The position numbers and the translations under genes are program-made. Below the pieces are notes generated by a model, which worked only from the letters and a program-made list of their open reading frames with translations, ran no database searches and was not told the DNA's origin. A stretch of DNA of 64,000 bases, from contig JADFZL010000007.1 in the NCBI GenBank assembly GCA_015232575.1, positions 230,442 to 294,441 on the forward strand. The letters run 5' to 3'. Each line of letters opens with the position of its first letter. Position 1 is the stretch's first letter. Shown here in pieces: positions 27,201 to 36,161 of this stretch. This DNA comes from Candidatus Rifleibacteriota bacterium. Its GTDB lineage: Bacteria > Muiribacteriota > Ozemobacteria > Ozemobacterales > Ozemobacteraceae.

Positions 27201-30200
27201 ATTTTTCGAAACATTTGTTGGACCCGAAAGCAACTGGCTTCCTCCTGATAACTACCAGGAAAACCGTCCTGTTCCAGTTGCTTATCGTTCTTCGCCTACA
27301 AACATGGGTATTTCACTGCTTGCAAATCTTTCCGCTTATGACTTCGGCTATATTCAGTCCGGACAGCTTCTTGAACGAACCGCGAACTCAATCACATCAA
27401 TGCAGGTTCTTGAAAGGTACAAGGGACATTTTTTCAACTGGTATGATATCAAGTCTTTAAAGCCACTGCAGCCATTGTACATTTCATCGGTTGACAGCGG
27501 AAATCTGGCAGCTCACTTGCTGACGCTGCGTTCAGGGCTGTTAGCGCTTTCCGATAATAAAATAGTCAGTCCTCGTTTGTTTGAGGGTCTGAACGATACT
27601 CTGATGCTTTTCATGGAAGCTGCAGGCAAAGAAACTTCAGCTTCAGCCAAGGGGTTACAGGATTCTCTGGCACTTGCGATAGCCTCTCCACCGAATACAC
27701 TTTCGAAGTTATGGGTCTCTCTTGAGAAAATCGTGAAAATCTCAGCAGATATGGCTGATGGACTGAGTGCTGACACTTATGCTGAAGGAAACTGGTGGGC
27801 GTCAGAACTTGTACATCAGTGCCGCAATGCCATGGCAGAGCTGGTGTTATTTGTTCCGTGGATAGCACTTCCATTCAATTCCGGAAAATTCATTGATTTT
27901 AAATCCATAAATGAAATTCCTACACTTTCCAGACTCGCAACGCTTGAACTGGATGTATTGCCGGCGGCATCAAATGAAAAAGCTGCAAGTGCCGGCTCTG
28001 AGGAAATTGCCTCTTATGAAAAACTCCGGGGATTAATTGTTGAATCATGCCGTTGCGCCCGCGAGCGAATCGCGGTTATTGAAAGCCTTTCGCGTCAGTT
28101 AAACAACCTGGCTGATATGGAATATGACTTTCTCTATGATAAAGCCCGACATCTGCTGGCAATCGGATACAATGTCACTGAAGAACGCCGTGACTCTAGT
28201 TTTTACGATCTTCTCGCTTCGGAGGCACGCCTGGCAACGTTTGTTGCGATTGCTCAGGGCAAGCTTCATCAGGAGTCATGGTTCGCATTGGGACGTATTC
28301 TGACAAATACCGGCGGAGATCCAGTTCTGCTGTCGTGGGATGGATCAATGTTTGAATATCTGATGCCGCTTCTGATAATGCCGACTTATGAAAATACTCT
28401 GCTTGACCAGACTTACAAGGGCGTTGTCGAAATGCAGATAGAATATGGAAAACGCTTTGGAATTCCATGGGGCATTTCGGAATCAGGATATAACATGGTA
28501 GATGTCCATCTTAATTATCAATACCGTGCCTTTGGTGTGCCTGATCTGGGTTTGAAGCGCCTGATAACTGAGGAGCTTGTTGTTGCTCCGTATGCTACAG
28601 CGCTTGCGTTGATGGTATCGCCCGAAGCAGCGTGTCAAAATCTCAAGACACTTGTTGACCAGGGATATTCAGGAAAATTTGGTCTGTTTGAATCCATTGA
28701 TTTTACTCCTTCACGTCAGACGCGGGGAAAATCTGGCACTGTTGTCAAGTCATACATGGCTCATCACCAGGGAATGGTTCTTCTTGCGCTGGGTTATTCT
28801 CTTCTGAACCGTCCGATGCAGAAAAGATTCGAATCTGATCCGATTTTTCAGGCGACTACGCTTCTTCTTCAGGAGCGTGTTCCAAAGACAATGGCATTCT
28901 ATTCGCATCCAGCAGATTTCTCTGAATTACGCACTGCTGCTAATTTACTTGAGACTCCTGTTCGTGTCTTCAATGGCATGGATACGCAGATTCCTCAGAT
29001 TCAGCTTCTGTCAAACCGTAGATATCATGTGATGGTTACGAATTCAGGAGGCGGTTACAGCCGCTGGAAAGACATTGCAGTGACAAGATGGCGCGAAGAT
29101 GCAACTTGTGATAACTGGGGCACATTTTGTTACATCCGCGACATGGAAAACGGGGAATACTGGTCGAATACCTGTCAGCCGTCATTAAAGCAGCCAAAGT
29201 TCTATGAGGTAATATTTTCCGAGGGACGTGCAGAATTCAGGCGCCGTGACAACGATATTGAAATGCATACTGAAATAGCTGTTTCACCTGAAGATGACAT
29301 TGAATTGCGGAGAATGATCCTTACCAACCGGTCACGCAGACAAAGAAAAATTGAGATCACGAGCTATGCGGAAGTTGTTCTTTCGCCTCCTGCTTCTGAT
29401 GACTCGCATACCACATTCAGTAACCTTTTCGTTCAGACAGAAATTCATCGTCAGCGTAAGGCGATTCTCTGCTCGCGCAGACCTCGATCAAAGAACGATC
29501 CAGTGCCATGGATGTTTCATCTTCTTGCTGTACACAGGGCGCAAACCGGCGAAATTTCATTCGAGACAGACCGCATGAAATTCATTGGGCGTGGAAATTC
29601 AATTTCAGCGCCTCAGGCAATGAAAAACAGTAATTCACTTTCGGGAAGTGAAGGTTCTGTACTTGATCCAGTCGTTTCTATTCGTTACTGTATCACTCTT
29701 GAACCCGGTAAATCAGCAACTATAGATCTGGTTACAGGTGTTGCTGAATCAAGAGACAAAGTGCTCAATCTCACTGAAAAATATCAGGATCGGCGTCTTG
29801 CAGACCGCGTTTTCGATCTTGCATGGACCCACAGTCAGGTGATTCTTCAGCAGCTCAATATTACCGAGGCCGATGCTCAGTTATATGGACATCTTGCTGG
29901 TTCGGTAATCTATGCCAATCCATCATTGCGTGCTGATGCCGGCATTCTGATCAGAAATAAACGAAGCCAATCCGGTCTCTGGGGTTATTCGATTTCAGGC
30001 GATTTGCCAATCGTGCTCTTGCAGATAAAGGATCTGACAAATATTAAACTGGTGCGTCAACTGGTTCAGGCACATGCATACTGGCGTTTAAAAGGATTGA
30101 CCATGGATCTTGTTATCTGGAACGAAGATCATGCTGGCTATCGACAGATTCTGCATGATCAGATCATGGGGCTTATTGCCGCTGGCATAGAAGTAAACGT

Positions 30201-32823
30201 TACCGGAAGATCTGGAGGCATCTTTGTAAGACTTGCTGAGCAGATTTCCAGTGAAGATCGCATTCTTTTTCAATCTATTGCACGTGCAATAATAAGCGAC
30301 AGCAGGGGAACTCTTGCAGAGCAACTTCGCCAGAGAGGCATTGCTGAAGTCACACTTCCTAATCTTAAACCTTCCAGAAAAAGATATCATGATTCAAATG
30401 CTGCATCTGTTTTGCCTCGCCGTGATCTGAAATTTTTCAATGGGGTCGGAGGATTTACCGGTGACGGAAAAGAATACGTAATTACTACAACGCACGAAAA
30501 TGTTACTCCTGCTCCGTGGGTGAATGTGCTTGCAAATTCTGATTTTGGAACAATCGTATCTGAGAGCGGGAATTCCTATACGTGGAGCGAAAATGCGCAT
30601 GAACTCCGCCTTACACCCTGGAGTGACGATCCGGTGGGAAATTCAAGCGGCGAAGTCTTCTATCTGCGTGACGAGGAGCGCGGTAATTTCTGGTCGCCGA
30701 TGCCACTGCCGAAAAATGGTTCAACGCCTTACGTTACCCGGCATGGCTTCGGATATACTGTCTTTGAACACACTGAAGCCGGTATTCGTTCCGAGGTGTG
30801 GGTTTATGTGGCGCTTGAAGCTTCTGTTAAATTCACTGTAATCAAAATCAAAAATGAGTCCGGAGAAAAACGCAGGTTGTCTGCAACCGGCTACGTTGAG
30901 TGGGTGCTCGGAGACCTTCGGCCAAAGTCTGCCATGCATATTATAACCAGAATTGATCCGACCACTGGAGCGCTGTTTGCACAAAATTCATATAGTAATG
31001 AATATTCCGGAAGAATCGGATTCTTTGATGTGGACGACGCCTCAAAAAGTGTGAGCGGGGACAGAGTTGAGTTTATCGGACGAAATGGTACACTCCGGAA
31101 TCCGGCTGCGCTCAAACGGACGCGCCTTTCCAATAAGGTCGGACCAGCTCTTGATCCGTGTGCTGCAATTCAGGTATACTTTGATCTCTCTGACGGTCAG
31201 GAGCGTGAAATAATCTTCAGACTTGGCGCTGGAAAAGATGTTGATAATGCAATTGATCTTGTCAAAATGTTTCGCGGTTCACTGGCAGCGCGAAGCCAGC
31301 TTGAGGCTATCTGGCGCTTCTGGAATCACACGCATGGCGCAATACAGATTGAAACGCCTGATTCGGCTGTAAATATAATGGCTAATGGATGGCTTGTTTA
31401 TCAGACTCTTGCATGCCGTCTCTGGGCGCGAAGCGGTTACTACCAGTCCGGAGGTGCATTCGGCTTCCGCGATCAGTTGCAGGACACTATGGCGCTTATT
31501 CACACTCAACCGGGCCTTTTGCGTGAACATCTGCTGCTCTGCGCAGCACATCAGTTCAAAGAGGGTGATGTTCAGCACTGGTGGCACCCTCAGGCTGGCC
31601 GTGGTGTACGCACACATTGCTCAGACGATATGCTCTGGCTTGTTATGGCTGCGTGCCGTTATGTGTTGAGCACGGGTGACAGAGGCATACTTAAAGAATC
31701 TGTCTATTACATAGAAGGTCGTCCGGTAAATCCTGATGAGGATTCATATTTCGATTTGCCCATTCGTTCACAGGTTAATGCAAGCTTTTATGATCACTGT
31801 GTCGCGGCAATTGAAAAAGCACTCAATTTTGGAATTCACGGATTGCCGCTGATCGGTTCAGGCGACTGGAACGACGGAATGAATCTTGTCGGAGAAAACG
31901 GAAAAGGCGAAAGCGTTTGGCTGGCATTTTTTCTATATGATGTACTTATGCAATTCAGTGAACTTGCACGCATAAACAGCGACTTGCCTTATGCTGAGCG
32001 ATGTGTGAAATCGGCATCGATACTGCGGGAAAACATTGAAATGAATGCCTGGGATGGCGAGTGGTACCGACGTGCATATTTTGACGACGGCACACCGCTG
32101 GGCTCAGCTTCCAATTCAGAATGTTCAATCGATTCAATTGCGCAAAGCTGGTCGGTGCTTTCAAAAGCAGTTGACACAAAGCGTTCGCGCATGGCAATGG
32201 AATCGGTTGACAAAAAGCTGATAGACAGAGAACATTCAATTATACGGTTATTCGACCCGCCATTTGATAAGTCTGATTTGAATCCGGGTTACATTAAAGG
32301 TTATGTTCCAGGTGTAAGAGAGAATGGCGGACAGTACACTCACGGAGCCATCTGGACAACTATGGCATTTGCCGCATTAGGCGAGAGTTCTCGTGCGTGG
32401 GAGCTGTTTCGTATAATTAATCCGATTAATCATGCTAAATCGCCTGAGGATATTGATATATACAAAGTAGAGCCGTATGTCGTCGCTGCAGATGTATACG
32501 CGCTTTATCCGCATCACGGACGAGGCGGCTGGACATGGTATACAGGTTCTGCCGGCTGGATGTACAGACTTATAGTGGAATCGCTGCTCGGCATCAGACT
32601 TGAAGTTGACAAAATCAGCTTTGCTCCATGCCTGCCGGAGAAGGGCTGGGATAAATTCAAAGTCCACTACCGTTATCGTGAAACAGTTTATCACATTACG
32701 TTTCTCCAGAAACATGAGAGTTCCGGTGAAATGATTGTAGAAGTAGACGGAATTCTTCAGCCCGAAAAAACAATTTCTCTTGTTGACGACCATCGTGAAC
32801 ACAGGGCAGAGGTAAAAATGTAA
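24232..32823 (+). CDS. ndvB: cyclic beta-1,2-glucan synthase
   Basis: A 2863-residue inner-membrane enzyme of full family length (about 2800-2870). It polymerises UDP-glucose into beta-1,2-glucan, trims it and closes the ring; the product is an osmoregulatory periplasmic glucan. The N-terminal helical region (1-380) is followed by transmembrane helices (about 386-445), the GT84 glycosyltransferase (about 465-770) with TLDTDTGLPRE near residue 603 and RYRWIRGDWQ near 755, and more membrane helices (about 800-850 and 935-1000). A glycoamylase-like domain (about 1280-1530, LSWDGSMFEY, SYMAHHQGM), two GH94 N-like beta domains (about 1590-1850 and 2060-2290) and the GH94 catalytic barrel follow (GGAFGFRDQLQD; GSGDWNDGMN near 2543; HGAIWTTMAF). 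The gene is intact; no export partner (ndvA) is adjacent. Confidence 0.93.
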   Translation: MKLLSRDQMSQHGRALADSHKVTEKAHPEMLLSRLKANEKVLAETCSLLVLAVKANHRLAPAGEWLLDNFYLIKEQIQTAKKHLPRGYSRELPCLISGVSAGFPRVYDIALETISCCDGRVDQKNLITFITAYQQVNALNLNELWAIPIMLRLALIENLCRVGARVAADRTDRNLADLWASKMSATAEKDPKSLITLIADMARSRPTLSRSFVAELARRLQGKGPGLAMTLTWVEQSLFESGMTIEQMVQSEIQQQAADQVSISNSIGSLRLLGAIDWQEFVEARSFVEKILRDDPPGVYSKMDFSTRDRYRHVVEKIARNSPLSEEEIARIAIRLAADSAYSNGNDDRSAHVGFYLIDKGLPQLEHLGKMRLSIAEKLLRMTSQHSLFLYLGTIMLVSTVLTGYLLQKVYSDGINGLLFAFIGSLLFICVNQLALSLVNWMATLLVKPNPLPRMDFSTGIPAEFRTLVVIPTMLTGAQSLTRLVEALEVRFLANRDENISFCLLTDFADATQENVPGDELLVQMAVKKIEELNEKYPGAKHSFYLFHRPRQWNAEENIWMGYERKRGKLADLNSLLRGASKGRFSVIVGNIAFLQTVRYVITLDTDTGLPRESAWKMVSTMAHPLNHPLYDKKLQRISEGYGILQPRVALSMSGSNRSWYARLYGSDPGVDPYTRVVSDIYQDLFSEGSFNGKGIYDVDAFELTLNGRFPENKILSHDLVEGCYVRSGLLSDVLIYEEYPSRYSSDVNRRYRWIRGDWQISHWLLPNVPLLSGASEINPLSRLSRWKIFDNLRRSVVPLAFTLLFLISWIKLSPAWFWTLSVVGMLLVQSMIASVLEMYRKPLDVMLGQHLFASARSAGRNFVQAIFNLTSLPYEAYFSVDAVIRTTWRLLVSQKGLLEWNPSGNEENYTGLAGSYRTMWFAPFVAFAAIITLSFSRPASLLYAWPILLLWIVSPAISWWFSRSFVISEDKLCKDHTIFLRMISRKTWAFFETFVGPESNWLPPDNYQENRPVPVAYRSSPTNMGISLLANLSAYDFGYIQSGQLLERTANSITSMQVLERYKGHFFNWYDIKSLKPLQPLYISSVDSGNLAAHLLTLRSGLLALSDNKIVSPRLFEGLNDTLMLFMEAAGKETSASAKGLQDSLALAIASPPNTLSKLWVSLEKIVKISADMADGLSADTYAEGNWWASELVHQCRNAMAELVLFVPWIALPFNSGKFIDFKSINEIPTLSRLATLELDVLPAASNEKAASAGSEEIASYEKLRGLIVESCRCARERIAVIESLSRQLNNLADMEYDFLYDKARHLLAIGYNVTEERRDSSFYDLLASEARLATFVAIAQGKLHQESWFALGRILTNTGGDPVLLSWDGSMFEYLMPLLIMPTYENTLLDQTYKGVVEMQIEYGKRFGIPWGISESGYNMVDVHLNYQYRAFGVPDLGLKRLITEELVVAPYATALALMVSPEAACQNLKTLVDQGYSGKFGLFESIDFTPSRQTRGKSGTVVKSYMAHHQGMVLLALGYSLLNRPMQKRFESDPIFQATTLLLQERVPKTMAFYSHPADFSELRTAANLLETPVRVFNGMDTQIPQIQLLSNRRYHVMVTNSGGGYSRWKDIAVTRWREDATCDNWGTFCYIRDMENGEYWSNTCQPSLKQPKFYEVIFSEGRAEFRRRDNDIEMHTEIAVSPEDDIELRRMILTNRSRRQRKIEITSYAEVVLSPPASDDSHTTFSNLFVQTEIHRQRKAILCSRRPRSKNDPVPWMFHLLAVHRAQTGEISFETDRMKFIGRGNSISAPQAMKNSNSLSGSEGSVLDPVVSIRYCITLEPGKSATIDLVTGVAESRDKVLNLTEKYQDRRLADRVFDLAWTHSQVILQQLNITEADAQLYGHLAGSVIYANPSLRADAGILIRNKRSQSGLWGYSISGDLPIVLLQIKDLTNIKLVRQLVQAHAYWRLKGLTMDLVIWNEDHAGYRQILHDQIMGLIAAGIEVNVTGRSGGIFVRLAEQISSEDRILFQSIARAIISDSRGTLAEQLRQRGIAEVTLPNLKPSRKRYHDSNAASVLPRRDLKFFNGVGGFTGDGKEYVITTTHENVTPAPWVNVLANSDFGTIVSESGNSYTWSENAHELRLTPWSDDPVGNSSGEVFYLRDEERGNFWSPMPLPKNGSTPYVTRHGFGYTVFEHTEAGIRSEVWVYVALEASVKFTVIKIKNESGEKRRLSATGYVEWVLGDLRPKSAMHIITRIDPTTGALFAQNSYSNEYSGRIGFFDVDDASKSVSGDRVEFIGRNGTLRNPAALKRTRLSNKVGPALDPCAAIQVYFDLSDGQEREIIFRLGAGKDVDNAIDLVKMFRGSLAARSQLEAIWRFWNHTHGAIQIETPDSAVNIMANGWLVYQTLACRLWARSGYYQSGGAFGFRDQLQDTMALIHTQPGLLREHLLLCAAHQFKEGDVQHWWHPQAGRGVRTHCSDDMLWLVMAACRYVLSTGDRGILKESVYYIEGRPVNPDEDSYFDLPIRSQVNASFYDHCVAAIEKALNFGIHGLPLIGSGDWNDGMNLVGENGKGESVWLAFFLYDVLMQFSELARINSDLPYAERCVKSASILRENIEMNAWDGEWYRRAYFDDGTPLGSASNSECSIDSIAQSWSVLSKAVDTKRSRMAMESVDKKLIDREHSIIRLFDPPFDKSDLNPGYIKGYVPGVRENGGQYTHGAIWTTMAFAALGESSRAWELFRIINPINHAKSPEDIDIYKVEPYVVAADVYALYPHHGRGGWTWYTGSAGWMYRLIVESLLGIRLEVDKISFAPCLPEKGWDKFKVHYRYRETVYHITFLQKHESSGEMIVEVDGILQPEKTISLVDDHREHRAEVKM

Positions 32824-32869
32824 TAATCACTCTTGAAAAAAATGTCCAAAAGATTTATTATCTTCAGAT

Positions 32870-33499
32870 ATGAAAAGTAATACATTTTATCCGCTTTTTA
32901 TTAATTTGCACGGAAAGAAAATTCTGGTAGTCGGTGGCGGCAGAGTTGCCACCAGGAAGTGTCTGAATTTTCTTTCTTTTGGGCCGCAGATAACTGTTGT
33001 GGCGCCTGAAATATGTGAAGAACTGCAGAAGATTGAGCAGATTTCACTTGTTTTCCGGGAAGCCTGTATTTCTGATATTCAACCGGAAATATATCTTGTT
33101 GTTCTTGCAACAGACGACCCTGTTGCGCAGGAACAATTGTCTGAGGAGTGTAGAAAAAAAGGTGTATTATTCAACAGATCTGATCTGCCGGAAATGTCTG
33201 ATTTTATTACCGGGAGTATCATAAACAAAGAACCTATACTTGCTTCAGTTATATCATCCGGTTCGCCCGAAGTTACAAAGCTCGTCAGCAGAAAACTCGA
33301 AGATGTAATCAGTCCCGAGCTAGTACAACTCTCGGTAGTGATGAATGAATTCCGCAGAACTGTTATTGAAAAATACCCCGATAGAAAGATTCGGGAAGAA
33401 TTTTTCAAAAAGTGGTCATCGGAAGAAATTCTTGAACGAATAAGTGTTGAAGGAATAGAACGTGTGAGAGAGGAGATTCAAAAATGTCTCTCTCAATGA
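32870..33499 (+). CDS. precorrin-2 dehydrogenase / sirohydrochlorin ferrochelatase
   Basis: A 209-residue single-domain Met8/SirC-type protein that oxidises precorrin-2 with NAD and may insert iron to give siroheme. The Rossmann motif is VVGGGRVATRKCLNFLSFG, followed by the typical ITVVAPE, VVLATDD, NRSDLPEMSDFITGSI and ISSGSPEVTKLVSRKLE blocks of the dimerisation region. The methyltransferase half seen in CysG is absent. The 3' end overlaps hemA by 16 nt, a tight translational link that fits shared tetrapyrrole synthesis. Confidence 0.9.
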   Translation: MKSNTFYPLFINLHGKKILVVGGGRVATRKCLNFLSFGPQITVVAPEICEELQKIEQISLVFREACISDIQPEIYLVVLATDDPVAQEQLSEECRKKGVLFNRSDLPEMSDFITGSIINKEPILASVISSGSPEVTKLVSRKLEDVISPELVQLSVVMNEFRRTVIEKYPDRKIREEFFKKWSSEEILERISVEGIERVREEIQKCLSQ

Positions 33500-34698
33500 T
33501 CGGAATGAATCACAAAAATGCTCCGGTTGAACTTCGCGAGAGATTTAATTCAAACTGTGTTTCAGGTTTCCCAGGCGCAGACGGATCAGATCTCGAAGCC
33601 GTATCTGTTTTTACCTGTAATCGTTTTGAGCTGTATTTTTATGATAGAAACCGGTTTTCAAGAAAGGTTTTTCATAACTGGTTGAATAAAATAGCAGTTT
33701 CGAATCCGGTGTATTCGGAATGTTTCTATGAAAAGGCTGGACTGGAAGCGGTTAAGCATCTTTTCAGAGTCGTCAGCGGACTTGATTCAATGGTGCTTGG
33801 GGAAAGTCAGATAATGAGTCAGATTAAAACTTCATATCAGGCAGCAATAAATGCCGGGTGTGTTGGAAAAAATCTGCATTCACTCTTCAGAAGAGCTCTG
33901 GAAGTGGGAAAACGCGTTAGACGTGAAACAGAATTGTCAAAATATTCTATTTCTGTTGCATCGACGGCTGTTGATCTTGCTCAAAAAAGTCTTGGCGACC
34001 TCGGGGAACTTACTGCAATGATAATTGGCGCCGGTGAAATGGCGTGTCAGGTGGCAAGACAACTGAAAAGCCGCGAAATTGGCCGGATAATTTTTACAAA
34101 CCGGACTTTTGAGCGGGCGCGTGAACTGGCTGAAAAATATGCTGGCCATGCGGTTGACTTTCAGAATTTCCGTCAGAAACTGCATGAATCAGATCTTGTT
34201 ATTTCTTCAACTGGAGCGCCGAATATAATACTCGATTCTTCAGATTTCGTACAGGCTCTTAACGGGCGATTTAATAAGCCTGTTATGGCAATTGATATTG
34301 CTGTTCCCAGAGATATTTCACCTGATTGCCGCAGTCTTGAAAATTTCTTTTTGTATGATATAGATGATTTGAAAAATGTTGTAGACAGCCATTTTTCACA
34401 GCGCAAATTTGAAGCCGAAAAAGCAGAAGCAATAATTTCTTACGAAATCGAAGCTTTTCGCTTCATGACCGAATCGGCGAATGCTGGTCCGTTGATCAGT
34501 CTGATAAAAGAACGAACCGAAAATCTCAGAAAAGCCGAACTTGAAAAGTTTATCAGCGAAAATCACGACTTAATGCCAGAAACTCTGGCAAAAATCGACT
34601 CCCTGACAAAATCGCTTGCTGCAAAATGCCTGCACGAACCAATTTCATTTCTCAAAGAAGGCATCGGATCACATCAAGCTGAAAGAAAACCCCTCTGA
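33484..34698 (+). CDS. hemA: glutamyl-tRNA reductase
   Basis: A 404-residue enzyme that reduces glutamyl-tRNA to glutamate semialdehyde, the first step of the C5 haem pathway. The N-terminal domain has the catalytic Cys45 (SVFTCNRFE) and the signature VVSGLDSMVLGESQIMSQIK. The NADPH domain (about 165-320) has IIGAGEMACQVARQL and the FTNRT strand, with the substrate gate VISSTGAP. A helical dimerisation domain follows. GAGAGGAGAT precedes the start inside the siroheme gene. Only these two tetrapyrrole genes are here; hemB, hemC, hemD and hemL are not in the window. Confidence 0.95.
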   Translation: MSLSMIGMNHKNAPVELRERFNSNCVSGFPGADGSDLEAVSVFTCNRFELYFYDRNRFSRKVFHNWLNKIAVSNPVYSECFYEKAGLEAVKHLFRVVSGLDSMVLGESQIMSQIKTSYQAAINAGCVGKNLHSLFRRALEVGKRVRRETELSKYSISVASTAVDLAQKSLGDLGELTAMIIGAGEMACQVARQLKSREIGRIIFTNRTFERARELAEKYAGHAVDFQNFRQKLHESDLVISSTGAPNIILDSSDFVQALNGRFNKPVMAIDIAVPRDISPDCRSLENFFLYDIDDLKNVVDSHFSQRKFEAEKAEAIISYEIEAFRFMTESANAGPLISLIKERTENLRKAELEKFISENHDLMPETLAKIDSLTKSLAAKCLHEPISFLKEGIGSHQAERKPL

Positions 34699-34701
34699 AT
34701 T

Positions 34702-34737
34702 ATTTATTTCGGCAATGGGCGCATTCCCGAAATAAAT
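34702..34737 (+). terminator. terminator after hemA
   Basis: An 11-bp stem (34702-34712 with 34727-34737, ATTTATTTCGG and its complement) begins 4 nt after the hemA stop codon. The T run is weak. Confidence 0.65.
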
Positions 34738-34804
34738 GACACTATAGCAAACGATGAATTTTTGTAACTGCTCAATAATTCGGGTCAGGAGCTTGGTATT
34801 TTGC

Positions 34805-34867
34805 TGTCATTTCGACCGAAGGGAGAAATTCTTTGCCTGGAGATCTCTCCCTTTGGTCGAGACGACA
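34805..34867. repeat. dispersed imperfect palindrome, copy 2
   Basis: TGTCATTTCGACCGAAGGGA at the left, and CCCTTTGGTCGAGACGACA at the right, form a hairpin in the convergent gap between hemA and rsfS. It may also serve as a bidirectional terminator there. Confidence 0.8.
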
Positions 34868-34885
34868 ACGAACCCAGGCTCTACT

Positions 34886-35239
34886 TTATATCGATATTAC
34901 TTTGGCGTCTCCCCAGAGTTCTTCCAGTGCGTAAAATTCGCGTGCTTTTGGCAGAAACAGATGTACAATGTAGTCCAGTCCGTCAATTAAAATCCAGTTT
35001 GCGTCACGGTAACCTTCAACGCCCGGAGACTTTCCGAAATCTTTCTTGAGTTCGGCGGCTACTATGTCTGCTAATGTCTGAATGTGAGGGGTGTTCATTC
35101 CGGTGCCGATTATCAGATAATCGGTGTAACTTACAACTTCTCTTACATCAAGAATTGTCAGATTCTCAATCTTTTTTTCATTGAGAATCGAAAGCGTGTT
35201 TTTCAGTGTTTCTGGAAAATCATTTTTTACAGAATTCAT
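34886..35239 (-). CDS. rsfS: ribosomal silencing factor RsfS
   Basis: A 117-residue RsfS/Iojap protein, which binds ribosomal protein L14 and blocks subunit joining in starved cells. Diagnostic blocks are present: LTILDVREVVSYTDYLIIGTG, HIQTLADIV, GVEGYRDANWILIDGLDYIVHLF and REFYALEELWGDA. The length is normal. The ATG overlaps the stop codon of the upstream oxidoreductase gamma gene as TGATG, so the two are co-translated. rsfS is more often linked to nadD or obgE; its place at the end of an oxidoreductase operon is unusual. Confidence 0.93.
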   Translation of the reverse strand: MNSVKNDFPETLKNTLSILNEKKIENLTILDVREVVSYTDYLIIGTGMNTPHIQTLADIVAAELKKDFGKSPGVEGYRDANWILIDGLDYIVHLFLPKAREFYALEELWGDAKVISI

Positions 35240-35841
35240 CAGTTGGCAGTTCCCTTGAAAACAGAATATACATATCTTCCAAACATGTATTTTTTATCTT
35301 TAACAAAATTATAACCTTTTTCGAAAGCTGTAAGATTTATCTCAAGCATCTCTTTTTTTGTTGCAGGAAAAAGAGTCGGAAATGCTTTTTTAACATCTTC
35401 ATAATTAAACAGCTTTGTAAATCTTGTGTATGCACCAGCCATAACCAGGTTGGCAACGCGCTGATTTCCCAGATCATCGGCAATTTCACTTGCTGGAATT
35501 TCTATGAATCTGACGTCATCTCTGAATTGCTGGCGTTCAATAAGCGATGAATTGTACATCAGCATTCCGCCTGCTTTAATTCTATTTGCAAAACGAAGTA
35601 CTGACGGGCTGTTCATTGCGATAACACTGTCTGGTACAGTTACGAGTGGCGATGCAATCGGATTTTCTGCGATAATTACTGTGCAGTTGGCTGTTCCGCC
35701 TCTCATTTCCGGGCCGTAAGAAGGCAGCCAGGAAACATGACGTCCCGCCATCATTCCAACCTGCGCAAGTATTTTGCCCAGAAATAATATCCCCTGACCT
35801 CCGAAACCGGCCAGTATAATACGTTCAACATTTGCTGACAT
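35239..35841 (-). CDS. 2-oxoacid:ferredoxin oxidoreductase, gamma subunit (copy 1)
   Basis: A 200-residue gamma (catalytic-domain III) subunit of the pyruvate/ketoisovalerate/2-oxoglutarate:ferredoxin oxidoreductase family. It starts with IILAGFGGQGILFLGKIL and carries SWLPSYGPEMRGGTANCTV, both diagnostic. It resembles the second gamma gene at 36162-36719 closely in both blocks, so the two are paralogues. A 320-bp insert rich in palindromes separates the two copies. It is co-translated with rsfS. Only one alpha and one beta gene are present, so the two gammas may be alternative partners. Confidence 0.9.
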   Translation of the reverse strand: MSANVERIILAGFGGQGILFLGKILAQVGMMAGRHVSWLPSYGPEMRGGTANCTVIIAENPIASPLVTVPDSVIAMNSPSVLRFANRIKAGGMLMYNSSLIERQQFRDDVRFIEIPASEIADDLGNQRVANLVMAGAYTRFTKLFNYEDVKKAFPTLFPATKKEMLEINLTAFEKGYNFVKDKKYMFGRYVYSVFKGTAN

Positions 35842-35944
35842 CAGAAAATTCCTCCTGCTGAGTTTAAACTACTTTTTCACGACGGTCCGATGAAGCGGGT
35901 AAGTCCATTCTATACTTTTTTTCACTTCTTCACAACTCTTTTTT

Positions 35945-35994
35945 TAGAGGGGGCACGCGCCCCCTCTCGGAGGTCGAACTTGTTCGACCTCCTC
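35945..35994. repeat. double-hairpin repeat, copy A
   Basis: Two adjacent palindromes, AGAGGGGGCACGCGCCCCCTCT and GGTCGAACTTGTTCGACC, lie in the 320-bp gap between the two gamma genes (35842-36161). The same pair, in reverse order on the other strand, is at 44311-44363. The gap also contains palindrome copy 3 and no supported gene. Confidence 0.75.
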
Positions 35995-36067
35995 ACTCCC
36001 CGCGGTCGCGCACTTTGTGCGCTCCGCATTGTATCGATGCATAGTATCAAAGGAGGCTACAAAACAA

Positions 36068-36131
36068 TGTCATTTCGACCGAAGGGAGAAATCTCGCACT
36101 ATGAGATCTCTCACGTTCGCTCGAGATGACA
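36068..36131. repeat. dispersed imperfect palindrome, copy 3
   Basis: TGTCATTTCGACCGAAGGGA (left) and TTCGCTCGAGATGACA (right) form one hairpin. It follows the double-hairpin repeat inside the oxidoreductase operon and is probably transcribed with it. Confidence 0.8.
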
Positions 36132-36161
36132 GCTTACCAAAGTTAACTCAATACCTGGTTT

